From Cycas panzhihuaensis (lineage: Eukaryota; Cycadophyta), in the NCBI GenBank assembly GCA_023213395.1, contig CM041465.1, positions 238,769,741 through 238,833,740 of the forward strand: a stretch of 64,000 nt of DNA, written 5' to 3'. How positions within the stretch are numbered: the first letter of the stretch is position 1; the number at the start of each line of letters is the position of its first letter. Below, piece by piece: positions 1 through 10,754 of this stretch. The position numbers and the translations under genes were made by a program. The notes beneath the pieces were generated by a model. The model was not told where the DNA came from. It saw nothing but the letters and a program-made list of their open reading frames with translations, and did not search any database.

Positions 1-361
1 ATGTCCAATTGTCCAAGCGCCTAGGTTCCGAGTCATTCCATTCTTCCATCTTGTGATCCACTTGCACCTCCAAAAGTTGGATACTAATGAGGTTAAACTA
101 TGCTAACCCCCAGGTTTATTCTCCTCACCCTACTATTTGTGCTACCGCCAATACAAATTCTTTACCTTCCTTGCTCTCCTATGTGTATAACATCTTGTTC
201 GTAGCATCTACTTGATCATGTTTGTGATTGTCTCCTATTATTTATCCTACACTCATACGATGGGGGCATCCCCCCATCCATTTGCTCTACCCATTGACTT
301 TGGGATGATGCATAGGTAGCCCCTATGTCGTCTTCCCCTTGTTTCCTTGTCCACGCATCAT
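1..361 (+). other. 3' internal tail of an upstream Tat-array unit
   Basis: This stretch aligns with 26290-26640, the sequence between the extra RNase H and the 3' LTR of unit A. Shared blocks include the run around 85-100 (gaggttaaactatg) and around 255-330 (atgggggcat, cataggtagcccctatg). The first LTR in the window is therefore preceded by internal element sequence, not by a new flank, which is what a tandem LTR-internal-LTR array gives. At about 362 it jumps into LTR sequence equivalent to position 26870. The polypurine tract and the first ~80 bp of that LTR are missing. Confidence 0.6.
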
Positions 362-3335
362 TATCAGTTCTAGGAAATGTTGATTGAAGTATTCAATCTA
401 CTTCACATGATAATTGACTTATTGTATAACTACTATGTATCCATTACCTGACTGCATTGCATCTCAGCATTTTTTAGCCAATGACGATCTAAGGATATGT
501 ATCCCATGGAACTCCACAACCCTCCTTCATGTCTCCACAATGTTCCCAAGTACCACTTGGCCTCCATAGCCCAATCTTATCACCTGTCAGTATATCATGA
601 AGCCTAGCACCTTACTTAGGCCCGGTCGGCATCCTCCACTTATTTGTTGACTTTTCTTGGGACTTCTTACCTTTAGTACCTATCTATTAATGGCTTCCCT
701 AAGCCCCATAGCCCTTTCCTACCACTTAGATAGGGTGTCATGCCTCTCTTTGCCTGAGTTCCCCCCTTTTTGAGCTTCCAAGCTTCTCTCTTTTTATTCT
801 TTTCTTATGTTCATGCTGCATTGTGATAAACTTCATGGTGCCACTGCAAACTCCATGGTACCGCTAAGTTTACCGTAGGGCGACTGTTACAATTTTATTT
901 TAAAATCTTCCATGGCTAATTTCGCATTTATTATAAAATTACCATGTGGTAGTGACTCATTCCCAGCCCAGGTTGTACCGTAATCGCTCGATTGACCTAG
1001 GGTTGTGTTTAAAAACCCAAAAATAACTTCATTTTACTTCTTCTTGGTTCTCTCACTCAAGTTTTTCACATTATTCTCTCTAAAAACACCCTATAATAAG
1101 ACAAGTCTACCATTATGAACTTCTCAGCTAGCCACCAACCCTCTACAGCTCCAGATCTATAGCAGTAGGCCTGTACCATGGCCAACAAAGGGAAGGACAC
1201 ACTCTAAGTACTTCATCAAGTGTAGATCTCCCATCTCACTCTAAGTTTCTCTCAACTTGTTACTCCTTTAGGGTTTCACCTACAAACCCTATAAGGTTGG
1301 TCATTTTCTCTCATTTCTTAGGTAGATCTACCTCTGATCTAACCATAGTAGGTACCTCTAGACCAGTAGCTCATTTTCTTTTCTTATAAATAATACAAAA
1401 GTTAGTTGTTAGTATTTTCTCTCTACTTTTCCACCATAAACGAGAGGCAAACCCTCCCCTTCCTACTTTTTTCCTTTTTCCTTATGGCTCCTTCCTAGTT
1501 TCTCTAAGGAGACAACAAGGAAGAGCCACTCATGAAGAGTGAAAGGAGCAAAGGTACAGTTCCGTACCCAGAAAGCCTTCTCCTCAAGGGTAGCCCCCTT
1601 CTCTCCCTACCTCTTCCTTCTTCGTGCCTCCCTTGGGTTTCCAAGAGGCTATTGGTAAGGAGGTCATTACTGGTAGTAGCATATGCAGCCCATTTCTATG
1701 CTTGCTACCAGCCTTGCTAGCCCTACAAAAGTGAGATTTCAGCCTTATATCACACCCTACTCATCTCTTGATTTTATGCTTCGTGGAGGTTACAAAAGTT
1801 ACATTTTGTAACTTTTATAACATTAGTGATAAATGCAACTTCATTGACAACTTGTTACTTGCATTCTAAGAGTTTTGTTGCATCAATTTCCCTTCATCTT
1901 CTTAGTACTTGGATAGCATGGAGCATTTCTTACTAAGAGGGTTAGACATTCTGAGGCTAGCCACCCTCTTTCTCCTCTTAGCCCCTTTTTTCCCTATGGT
2001 TTGTAAAATAGCACAAAAGGAACTAGGAGTGGTTTTGTGTTGAAACTATTTCTATTAGTTAAAATATTGTATATCATATTATCTCACATATTGTATTTGC
2101 TGCCTTTTTGGGAAAGGGAAAATGTCACTCGATTGTAGGTTTTTGTCTTGCTGCATGTGGAGAGGAAGAAGGGAATCCTGATGCAGGTATACCCCCACCT
2201 TTCCAACCATTATTTCTTTTTGGGTCTTCAAGTTGCAAGATAGAACGATAACTACTTTTATTTTTTTTCTTTCTTGCAATGCTTTCTTTCTCTTTTTCAT
2301 TTACTTTTGACTTAGGGGAAGGTAAGGGAGCCCCCACCATTCTTTGCTAGCACCATTCCATTACACCACCCGTGGTTGGGGTAGAATGAGGAAAGCAAGC
2401 ACAACAAGGGTAGTTATACTATCAATTGCCTAGATCTAGGTACATCTTCTGCTTCCCTTGATACTCCTTTCCTTGCTTCCTTCCTTTCGCCCACACATCA
2501 TTTAAGGAAAGGAAAAGAAGGAGAACTAGTTTAGGCCATTTGTACTTAGCTAGTTTATGTGCTTGCTTGATAAAGTACATGTAACTAGAATCCTACACAT
2601 TTATACACCTACTTGGTTTTATTGCTTATTGAACTTGCATCTTTTGCATATGTCTTGCATTATATAGCTACCCTGTGATCTCTCTTTCTTTCATGTTTAA
2701 AGGATAATGAGAGTGAGGATATATGTGTGAGAGACAAATGAGTGAGAACTTTGTATAGTTTCTTTACTTAGCGAATTCTTGCATTTAAGGACATATTGTT
2801 GTGTGCACCACAACTCCTCTATACTACTCGACATCATAACCAACAAACATAAACCTTGAGACATTCCTTTCATTATTTTCTATCCCTAGGATCCTTTTGG
2901 ATTTGGCACCTTAAGGGAGCTCCCCTTTAAAGTTGCTTTCATTATTTTCCCTAGACGTCTTGGGTAAACTACCCTATCATGGTCTTTAGGTCGATACCTA
3001 ACCTATGAGCCTAGTCACCCCACTAACTCCTTACATGTATATGTTTTGTTATTTTCTTCTTCCTTTACCAAAACACTCCCTTCATACCCTATTTCCTCAT
3101 GAGAAGCCATCCTCACACTCATTTCTTCCTCCCTCCTTTGGCCACCTAATGACGAGAGGGCCCTTCTCTTCAAGGTTACTTGGGAAACCGAGGATATCCC
3201 TCATATACTTATCACTCCTAATCAAGGTAGAGTTACCTCAAAGGAAGTTCACATGCCATTTATGGGTCCCAAACCTACATTTCGATGCACAGATGCCCTT
3301 TGTGGGTGATTCGTTTACTTGTCCCATAAGATCCT
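362..3335 (+). repeat. Left LTR of the old Tat array (5' truncated)
   Basis: It aligns along its length with 26870-29795 and more weakly with the LTRs of B, C, D and F. Landmarks in order are the inverted repeat with TTTCGCATTTATTA at 911-951, a tttaaaaacc promoter-like site near 1010, the splice-donor-like GAAGGTAAGG with its GT at 2322, and a terminal block near 3270-3310. It is CpG-poor and heavily substituted, so it is old. The 3' end is approximate because the sequence runs almost straight into the gag core: the primer site and gag N-terminus are deleted. Confidence 0.7.
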
Positions 3336-3399
3336 TAGCCTTGAAACTTCTTACTATTTGTTTGATATTATCTAACTGTAGTAATCCCCTAGAGGTGCG

Positions 3400-4600
3400 A
3401 TTCCACTGCCTCACCCTTCTGAGGTTTCTAAGTTTGATGGGACCTCATCGCAAGACCTAACAGAGTATGTCAGAAGTTTTTTTATAGAATGTATTGATTA
3501 TTAGGCATATGACCATATCCTCATGAAACTCTTCCCACGCTCTCTCCAAGGTGATGCCCTTAAGTGGTTTCATCACCTGCCAGCACATTCTATTTATTCA
3601 TTCCAATAGCTCATGGATGAATTCATCAACTATTTTGATGTAGCTTGTCCTTTTGAGAGTAGAATGAAAGCCCTCTTGTCTCTTAAACAAGGTCATGATG
3701 AGATGAATTATGACTTTGTGAGATGTTTCCATGACCTGCTTGACTCCACCAAGGCAACCCTACCTAAGGAGTTGAAGAGAGATCTCTTTGTTAATTCCCT
3801 TCACCTAAAAGTCCATGTTGAAGTTCTTAAAATGGGGGAAATAACATGTGACTCTTCCATAGCCAAGTGCTTGGCACTTGAGGCCATTAAGATCCAAGTG
3901 GGTCTCAAGAAGCCTCTCAAGCCCTCACAATGATGTGAGGCACCTTCACTACCCTGTGAAACTAAAGTCCAATAGCCTCCTAGGTCTTCCTCTCATCTAA
4001 CAAAGAAGACCTTGGATCCCCTTACTTTCGCTATACATTCTTTCAAACATACCATGAAGGAGCTTAAACTCCAAGTACCTTCATCCCCTATGTCACATAA
4101 ACTAGTCCACCAAGCTTCTCAAGCTGCTCCCCCAAAGGGCGATAATGCCTAATCTTCTCAAATAAGGAAGCCAGATTACTCCTTAGAGAAGAAGTTGTGT
4201 TCCATCCATGGGGATTGTTTCCATGAAGATTCACAATGTCAGGCCTAGCACCCTAGAGACGCCCTGTAATGCGATTCTTCTCCCAAACTGGCATCTAGGC
4301 CAAACCTAGACTAACCTATCCATAAGGATCCCTTTCCTAAACACAAGGAATGCGATCATAATAACCAACAAAAGGGTAACCAAAATAGAGGGAGGTCCCT
4401 AAACCCTCACCCTTCGTAAGTCAAAGGGAAGGGTATAAGGAACTCATCCTCTTCTTTTAGTTCCCCTGACTGCTACACTCCTTCATACTCTCAATCCTAA
4501 AATAAGGGAAAGAGAATCATTCAAATACTTGAGATCATGTCATTATATTCCTTAACTTGGTCCCAAGTAGCTTAAGAGATAAACGATGCCTCTTCTTCCA
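3400..4600 (+). pseudogene. gag: Tat-type gag (capsid core and zinc finger), unit A, degenerate
   Basis: Gag builds the cytoplasmic particle that packages element RNA. The retrotransposon-gag core is recognisable: FDGTS at about 3432, a GDALKWF block near 3550, then an open stretch at 3613-3933 containing DEFINYFDV and SLKQGHDEMN. A nucleocapsid-like finger lies at about 4198-4240 and reads C-SI-H-GDCF-H-EDSQ-C, the CX2HX4HX4C form. Lys/Arg/Ser/Pro-rich sequence follows. Several in-frame TAG stops replace codons that are CAG in B and C. The proline-rich N-terminal third seen in C is absent. Related copies are at 13474-15746 and 39693-42019. Confidence 0.8.
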
Positions 4601-4859
4601 TGTCTCACCTTAATCCTCTTCTGGAAGTCCCTCCTCTAGAAATCCCTATGCTTCCTAAGACCATTCCCATGTGCCCTTATCATTACAATTTTTGAAGGGC
4701 ACTTCCCCAACCTACTACAAAGGGGAAGCCCTTCTCTATCATTGATGAGATTCACACCAACTCTGCAGAGATGTCCATGATGGACATCTTGACTTGAATA
4801 ACATACCCTCCTTTTAGAAACTTTGGGATTAGTTGATGCCATGCCTTGGATGTCACCCC

Positions 4860-5310
4860 AAGTCATGAACCTGCCATCTCCTTCGATCCCAAAGATCTTC
4901 GCCCATCTGGTGAAAGGGAAAGCCAATGGCATTACCCCTCCGCCATAACCATTGACACACCTGACTGCACTCTTCAATGAATTATTATAGACAATGGTTT
5001 TTCTATCAATACCATGCCCTTGTGCATCATGCAAGAGCTTGGCATTTTACCCCTTCAACTAGTTCCACGGTAGTGTCAAGGCTGCGATGGTAGCAAAAAA
5101 ACACCCTTAGGATTAGTGTCCATTCCACTTACTCTCATGAATAAAAATATCCTCACCAACATTATAGTCCTTAACATGGATGTTGACTACAACCTCTTGT
5201 TAGGATGCCTATGGCTTGACCAAATGGGGCCGTATGTTCATCCCGATGGGGATAACTTAAATTCATCCATGAGGGGCAAATGAGAGTTATTTCTTAGGAG
5301 CCTCCTCCTT
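4860..5310 (+). pseudogene. pro: Retropepsin-like protease, unit A, degenerate
   Basis: The aspartic protease would cut the Gag-Pol polyprotein. The active-site loop reads IIIDNGFSIN at about 4983-5012, and the C-terminal part DVDYNLLLG lies near 5180-5205, followed by a WLDQMG block. In Tat-type proteases this second block normally reads DYN.LLGRPWL, so the assignment is firm. Frameshifts and stops break the frame. The same domain is at 15964-16365 in B, 38955-39548 in C and 63580-64000 in D. Confidence 0.75.
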
Positions 5311-6160
5311 CCAAACAACCTCGTCAAGTGGTTTACTATCAAGCGAAAGGCAACAAGGGCCCTTATGATCATGCCTCTACTTACTCCATTGACATTCTTA
5401 GTTCGTCCCATATGGAAGAAGACCCTTTCCATTATTCCTCTAATCTTATCTGCTTCACCCCTATTGGTGTAGAGAGATATGGGTATCTCACCATTCTTAG
5501 TGAATATGAGTCTGACGATGAAAATGAGGACTTTCCTCATTCCATATCCCTCCTAGGCACGAGTATGGGGCACCCCCTTTGTTTTAGGTCCTGACCTGAA
5601 ACCTCTTCCATTGAGGAAACTAGTATTCCTCTTGGATCGCATGTCATTACTCCTATTGCCTATGTGATTTCCTATATCACTTCATCACCCTTCGTAAGTG
5701 ATGAGGTGAGGTAACCTCTTGTCACTTCTCATAAGAGGACTCCCTCTGACTCTTCCAAAGAGTCCCTTGGGTACATTGAGTGCTGGGTTGACTACTACAA
5801 TCCCACCACTCCTTTTGTCCCTCGCTCCTCATCTTCTTGAAGCATGGTCATCCATGGGGTGGACTATTTCAAGAATGACGAGGCCTTATTTGAGCATCTA
5901 ATAGGCTCTGTGCCCAGTCTCTCTCGTAGTCACCATAGGCTTGGTCTCTAGAAGGTATTGGCTATTAGGTCACCCCTAGCTGGCCCAAACCCATCTTCTT
6001 CTTTGCCCTTTCTTATTGACTGAGGCCCCCTTCACTTCGAGGAGGGGAATGCCAGGTGCATGGGAGTAACCAAGGACATAGTCCTTATTACCAATAAGGT
6101 CATAAAGGTAGGAGTGGAATCCTCTCCTAATAAAGTGAAGGAATACACCCTTCTCTTCTA
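5311..6160 (+). pseudogene. Protease-to-RT linker of pol, unit A
   Basis: This is polyprotein sequence between protease and RT, homologous to 16500-17340 in B, 38370-38914 in C and 62781-63640 in D. It contains the shared block HGVDYF followed by an acidic stretch (about 5850-5900) and a block ending in EFRDVFTWDY just before RT. I recognise no catalytic domain in it. Stops and frameshifts are present. Confidence 0.55.
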
Positions 6161-6930
6161 GGAATTTCGTGACGTATTCACATGGGACTACTTTGATATG
6201 AAGGGAATAGACCCTTCTATTATCACCCACAACCTCACTACCATTTCGAGTGCTTGCCCCATGCATCAAAAGAAATACCCTCTTCATCTAAAACTCTCAT
6301 ATACTATAAAAATAGAAGTGGAGAAACTCTTAAATGTGGGGTTAATCACTTCTATCGACTACCCTGAGTGGGTCTCTAACATCATCCTCGTTGACAAAAA
6401 GAATGGGATGATTAGGATATACATTAATTTGCATGACATCAATAATGCGTGTCCTAAAGATAACTTCCCTCCTCCCTTAATTGATTAGATCATTGATCAA
6501 ACCACCAATTTTGAAGTCATGTCGTTGATGGATGGCTTCTCAAACTATAATCAAATCCAAATTTCCCCTGAAGACTGTCAGAAGATAGCCTTCACCATGC
6601 CTTAGGCACCTTTACTTATAAAGCGATGTCCTTTGGGTTAAAGAACGCAAGTGCCACTTATCAAAGGGTAATGTAATTTGTATTTCATGACCTCACTAAT
6701 AACACCCTTGAGGTTTTCGTGGATGACATGATGGCTCTCTTACACATTAGGGCCCACCATCCTACTAATTTATAGGCCATCTTCACACGATGCTGCCTAA
6801 ATCCTCTTAAATGTGTGTTTGATATAATGGCTAGCAAACTCCTTAGCTTCCTTGCTTCAAAACAAAGAATCTAAATTGACCCTGACAAAGTTAAGGCCAT
6901 CCTTGACATGCCACCTCCTAAAACCTAATG
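6161..6930 (+). pseudogene. pol: Reverse transcriptase, unit A, degenerate
   Basis: RT copies element RNA into DNA inside the Gag particle. An open stretch at 6198-6488 carries the N-terminal fingers with GLITSIDYPEWVSN and DINNACPKDNFP, both standard Ty3/gypsy RT blocks. The palm motif SLMDGFS.YNQI follows near 6520-6550. The catalytic box reads FVDDMM at about 6716-6733, in place of the usual Y/F-x-DDI. Stops (for example TAG at 6487) and at least one frameshift interrupt it. B and D carry the same domain with FMDDMM. Confidence 0.85.
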
Positions 6931-7520
6931 ACAAATCAAGTCGTTCTTGGGTAGGCTAGGATTTCTTAGGCATTTCTTGGAAAACTTCGCTATAAACATG
7001 AAACCCCTTACCAACCTATTGAAGAAAGGGGTCCCATTTTTTTGGTCTCAAAAGACCCAACAAGCCTTTGAGGAGTTCAAGAATGCTCTCACCTCTACCC
7101 TAACTTTGGGCCTTCCCTTTTTAACAGGCCCTTCATCCTCTACACCTCGGCCACTGAAGAATCCTTGGGTGCCATGCTTCCCTAGGAGGATATCTCAGGA
7201 ACTAAAAGAGCTATTTACTTCATCAGTCATATCCTTGTGGTTATCGAGATAAACTACTCCCCTATTGAGAAGAAGTGCCTCTCCTTAGTACATAATACAA
7301 AGAAGTTTAGGCACTACTTGCTCAAAAACACTACTCAAGTGATCATCCAGTCTAATCCCTTGAGGTATTTTTTAACCCAATTTGACCTGACAGATAGGCC
7401 TAGCAAGTGGGCCATCTTCCTTTAGGAGTTTAATCTCCAAATTGTCAAGAGGAAATTAAATAAGGGGATGGTGGTGGACAAATAATTAGCTGACACCCCC
7501 ATCTAGAATCTTTTTGATAC
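6931..7520 (+). pseudogene. Ty3-type RNase H (connected to RT), unit A, degenerate
   Basis: This is the first of the two RNase H domains of the element. It begins with the RT connection block SFLGRLGFLRHF (about 6935-6970). A typical Ty3 motif LYTSATEESLGAML is visible near 7138-7180. KKCLSLVHNTKKFRHYLL at 7270-7325 corresponds to the tether/RNase H block, and SNPLRYF follows. Frameshifts split it into at least two frames, so no product is expected. Confidence 0.75.
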
Positions 7521-7559
7521 TCTAGTTGACGATTCCTTGCCTAATAAGCCAATTTAGCT

Positions 7560-8831
7560 ATTCAGGGTTCTTCCCCCCATCCATTGGTCAATAGCGAGTG
7601 GTATAGGGACATTGTGCGATACCTCGCTGATCAGCAGTATCATCCCGATGTGAGCAACAAGGTCAGGTCTCATATTCAAGCTACTGCTAGGTACTATTTC
7701 CTCATGGGAGAGGTATTGTACAAGAGGTCCTTCAATGGGATCCTTTTTCACTGTATCAACCTCGATGAAGTAGGCCAAGTACTTCACTAATTCCATAACG
7801 GCATTTGTGGGGGTCAGTCCATGGCCTAGAGGATCCTTAGCATGGGCTATTATTGGTCATCCATCTTTAGGGACATCCACACTTACGCTTTGTGATGTCG
7901 TTGGTATCAAGAGCATGCCAACATTGCCCATTTACCTTTTGAGGCCTTACACCCTATCATATCCCCATGGCCCTTCTCCAAATGGGGATTAGACCTTATT
8001 GGAACCATAACCCTACCTTCTTTGTCATAACATAAGTTCATATTGACCATGACATAATACTTTACTAAATGGGCTGAAGCAGTGCCTCTGTCCTCTACCC
8101 CTAGCAAGATGATAGCCACCTTCGTCTCCCATCATATCATTTGTTAGTTTGGGGTCCATGATGTCTTAATTACACATAATGGAACCCTCTTTTCTAATAA
8201 GGAAATGGATGAACTTTGTGAGAAATTTAATATCTCTCACAAAACCTTCTCTCCTTATTATCTTAAGGCCAATGGCCAAGTAGAATCATTTAATAAAACC
8301 ATCATAAATATCTTGAAGAAAACCATTATGAAATGCCAAAGGGATTGGCACCTCTAACTCCCTTCTGCCCTATGGGTGTATTATACATCTGTCCATACAG
8401 CTATAGGGATGACTCCATTCTCCCTTATGTACGAAACTGAGGCAGTCCTCCCATTAGAAGTCGAGATCCTTTCCTTATAAGTTTCCCTTTGAGGCCTTGT
8501 TGATGAGGAGTCCCTCCATCAGGCTCATCCCTTAGACCTTGAAGCCCCAAACGAGAAGTGCTTGATTGCCTACCAAGTGAATCTTACCTCTAAGACTAAG
8601 GCGTGAAGGACATATGACAAATGCCTTCACCCCCATCCTTTGCATCTTGGGGACCATGTCCTCAAGCTATAATATCTCCATGATCATTGGTCCAAGTTCA
8701 AACCTAAATGGATTAGACCCTTCATCATCCTCGAGAGCCTCGATAACGATGCTTATAGGATCGCAACCTTGAAGGGTCTTGAATTTGAGAAAGTTATCAA
8801 TGGTAAGTTCCCCAAGAAATTCTATATGTGA
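7560..8831 (+). pseudogene. Integrase, unit A, degenerate
   Basis: Integrase inserts the cDNA into chromosomes. Pieces of the zinc-binding N-terminus are seen at 7584-7790. The core has GLDLIGT (first Asp) near 7990, ITHNGTLFSN near 8170 (second catalytic Asp replaced by His) and NGQVESFNKT near 8270 (catalytic Glu). The C-terminal module has GPF.I......NAYRI and ends in a KFYM-stop at 8829-8831, matching KFYA-stop in B, C and D. TAG/TAA stops are scattered through it. Confidence 0.85.
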
Positions 8832-9650
8832 CTGTCTCCACCCCTATGTAGATTAGCCACGATGTTCTTTCCTTTTTTCACTCTAAAATGAGCCTAAACT
8901 ACCACCCTAAGTGTTCCCTCATTCCCCCAACCACGAATGGAATGACAGTTTAGGGTGGCTTTCCTATCTGTCCTTTTTCCTCTGCAACTTTTTATGTTCC
9001 CCCCAAGGGGAACCTGTCCTCCTTGTTGGATGTGTTGGTTCCCATAGCTCCCGAGTTTAGAAATGCACTCCAACTAAGACTTTATGCTTGAGTACCTGTA
9101 CTCTCTCTCTCCTCATCGATGCTTCCTTTGTATATCTATTATGCTCCATCAATGAACATGTATGGCTCCCCATCTCCTAGCATCATATGTTCCTATCACC
9201 TGCTTTCATGGTGGTCACGTGTGCTCACGACGAGTATGGCCCTACATGAAAGGAAGTGTAGGCATTACCCATATGATCCAACAATAAAAACCATATAACA
9301 ACTAGCTAAATCATCATGATGTATAACCCTTTGTACACTCGTAAACCTATGCCTACATATATACAAATATATAAATAAAACATATAACAAAATACATCAT
9401 CATATACCATTATAACATCATCATCATACATTAAATGGGGTGTTAATGGCCCCTATTTATACATAAAGAATCATATCATATAAAATAATATAGTACATCA
9501 TCCACGGGAAGTTGGAATCCTTACAGGGAGGAGTATAATCATGTGGTAATATATGGTGACTCCTTGTAGGTCTAGTGCTTTCCCAACCAAAACTAATCAT
9601 GCCCTACTCTCTGGTACTTCTGTGCTCATGGAGTGTCATCTCTTGGTCAG
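8832..9650. other. Spacer between integrase and the antisense gene, unit A
   Basis: AT-rich, CpG-poor sequence with no convincing reading frame. It aligns loosely with 19920-20450 in B, 37340-37994 in C and 59544-60184 in D. Shared landmarks are the run after the integrase stop about CTAA.C.ACCCTAAG, the ATACATGGAAG/catgaaaggaag block near 9240, and an AT-rich tract with many ATAT steps at 9270-9480. Integrase and the antisense PMD gene converge on it, so 3' ends of transcripts from both strands probably lie here. Confidence 0.5.
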
Positions 9651-10197
9651 CACGATCCCTCCCAAAAAGACCACATGCCTCCTAGGCTCCTCCTATGCCT
9701 CTGTGATCTCCTAGCCTCGCTCCCCTCATCTTGAGGCCTCCTTGGGGTTACCACTGTCATCTGTATCTAGGTCCTACTCCATGATGACCTTGATGCTACC
9801 TGCTCTACTAACTGATCATATCACACCTAGATACAATCCCTCTACTCCTCCACTCCTTAAAGTCTCTCCTCAAGTATAGTTATCCAGATGTGGCTCTCTA
9901 CACCTCCACCTGTTCCTCCACCCTTAGCCTCTAGCACCTGAACTCAACTGTGTAAGATATCTCTCTTTGCGTGGGTCCCATCCAGCTCCCCCTATAGCTG
10001 TCACACCCTTACCTAGTGCTCCGAGGACTCTGCTACCTATATGACCCTATCCCTGATCAGTGGGGTGAATGCCACTATGTGTGCCCCCACTAATTGTGGC
10101 TCCTCTCTAGCCTAGACGAGAGGTTACCCCTCTACATAGGCTTGGGAGAACATCTCCTAGACTATTACCTTGATTAACCTCCCCATCTCTGCTACTC
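9650..10197 (-). pseudogene. Exon 3 (charged, coiled-coil-like) of the antisense PMD gene, unit A
   Basis: On the minus strand this begins right after a splice acceptor (10198-10200) and reads GVAEMGRLIKVIV, matching GAAEIQRLIEVVV in C (36749 on) and GAAEIRRLIEAVV in D (58945 on). Further on, QVQVLEA-like and YDQLVEQVASRSSWSR blocks match C and D. The heptad-like charged sequence suggests a coiled coil. TAG and TAA stops are common, so this copy is dead. The 5' end of the gene lies beyond element B, at 25291. Confidence 0.6.
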
Positions 10198-10326
10198 CTG
10201 TGAAGTCAAACATGACAACATATTAGTCCACATATCCATATGCATATCAAACCCTCAAAATGAAATCAAAATAAACTATCCAAATGCCTGATAGTCAAAG
10301 GATAAGAGGGAAGGGTACTGTCTCAC
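10198..10326 (-). other. Intron 2 of the antisense PMD gene, unit A (129 bp)
   Basis: On the minus strand the sequence is AAGAG/GTGAGACAG at the donor (GT complementary to 10325-10326) and GACTTCACAG/GAG at the acceptor. The acceptor lies at the same protein position as in C (36638-36748) and D (58836-58944). The intron body is AT-rich and unlike exon sequence. Splicing is inferred from signals and from comparison of the three copies; no RNA evidence was available. Confidence 0.6.
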
Positions 10327-10754
10327 CTCTTGGGATGACTAGATCCTCTCCTATGGTGACTATCTTCTCCTCAGGACCTCCCTCAATTATTGGTACCTCC
10401 TCCTCCTCACATACCACCTCACCAACTACCTCGCCTGCTAGGGCATCTCCTCCCCCCTATGCCACTACCGCTACTGTCACTACTACTGCTCGAGCTCTAC
10501 CTACCACCCTTAGTCTCTAGACTAGTGCGTGGGATGGAATACCTCTCCCTATAGCTCTTGAAGGACTCACCTCTCCTCCTATGGCTCTTGAGGGCACTGC
10601 CTCACATCCTGTGATCCCTGATAGACCTGCCTTGTCACCTACTACCCTTGATGGGCTTGCCCCATTGCCTCCATCACTGCGATCATCATCATCACCATCT
10701 TTAGGGGCACCTCCTGCTCCTCCTGCCTCATCATCGCTATCCCACCTCACCCCT
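10327..10754 (-). pseudogene. Exon 2 (3' half, acidic linker) of the antisense PMD gene, unit A
   Basis: The minus strand encodes VRWDSDDEAGGAG followed by an acidic and Gly/Ser/Pro/Ala-rich stretch. It matches VRWDSDDEAGGAG at 36250-36290 in C and VRWDSDNEAGGAG at 58441-58480 in D. The exon is cut at 10754, where element B is inserted with a CCCCT target duplication. It resumes at 23959 with the PMD itself. The two parts together (about 1.24 kb) agree with the intact 1210-nt exon of D. Confidence 0.7.
10750..10754. repeat. Target site duplication of element B (left copy)
   Basis: CCCCT immediately precedes the LTR terminus TGTTTCCCGG at 10755. The identical CCCCT is found at 23954-23958, directly after the 3' LTR end GCGTCCA. 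A 5-bp duplication is the usual Ty3/gypsy size. Confidence 0.9.

Noticed and set aside
4636-5034. Open frame on the minus strand opposite the protease of unit A
   Set aside because: It is a shadow of the sense protease frame. The matching strand in B, C and D has no similar frame.
9350-9480. AT-rich, ATAT-containing spacer as a microsatellite or origin-like element
   Set aside because: It is irregular, is shared by all copies as the integrase-downstream spacer, and shows no repeat unit.
10284-10520. Plus-strand Ser/Thr/Pro-rich frame within unit A
   Set aside because: It is the complement of antisense exon 2 and intron 2. The minus strand has the conserved protein blocks.
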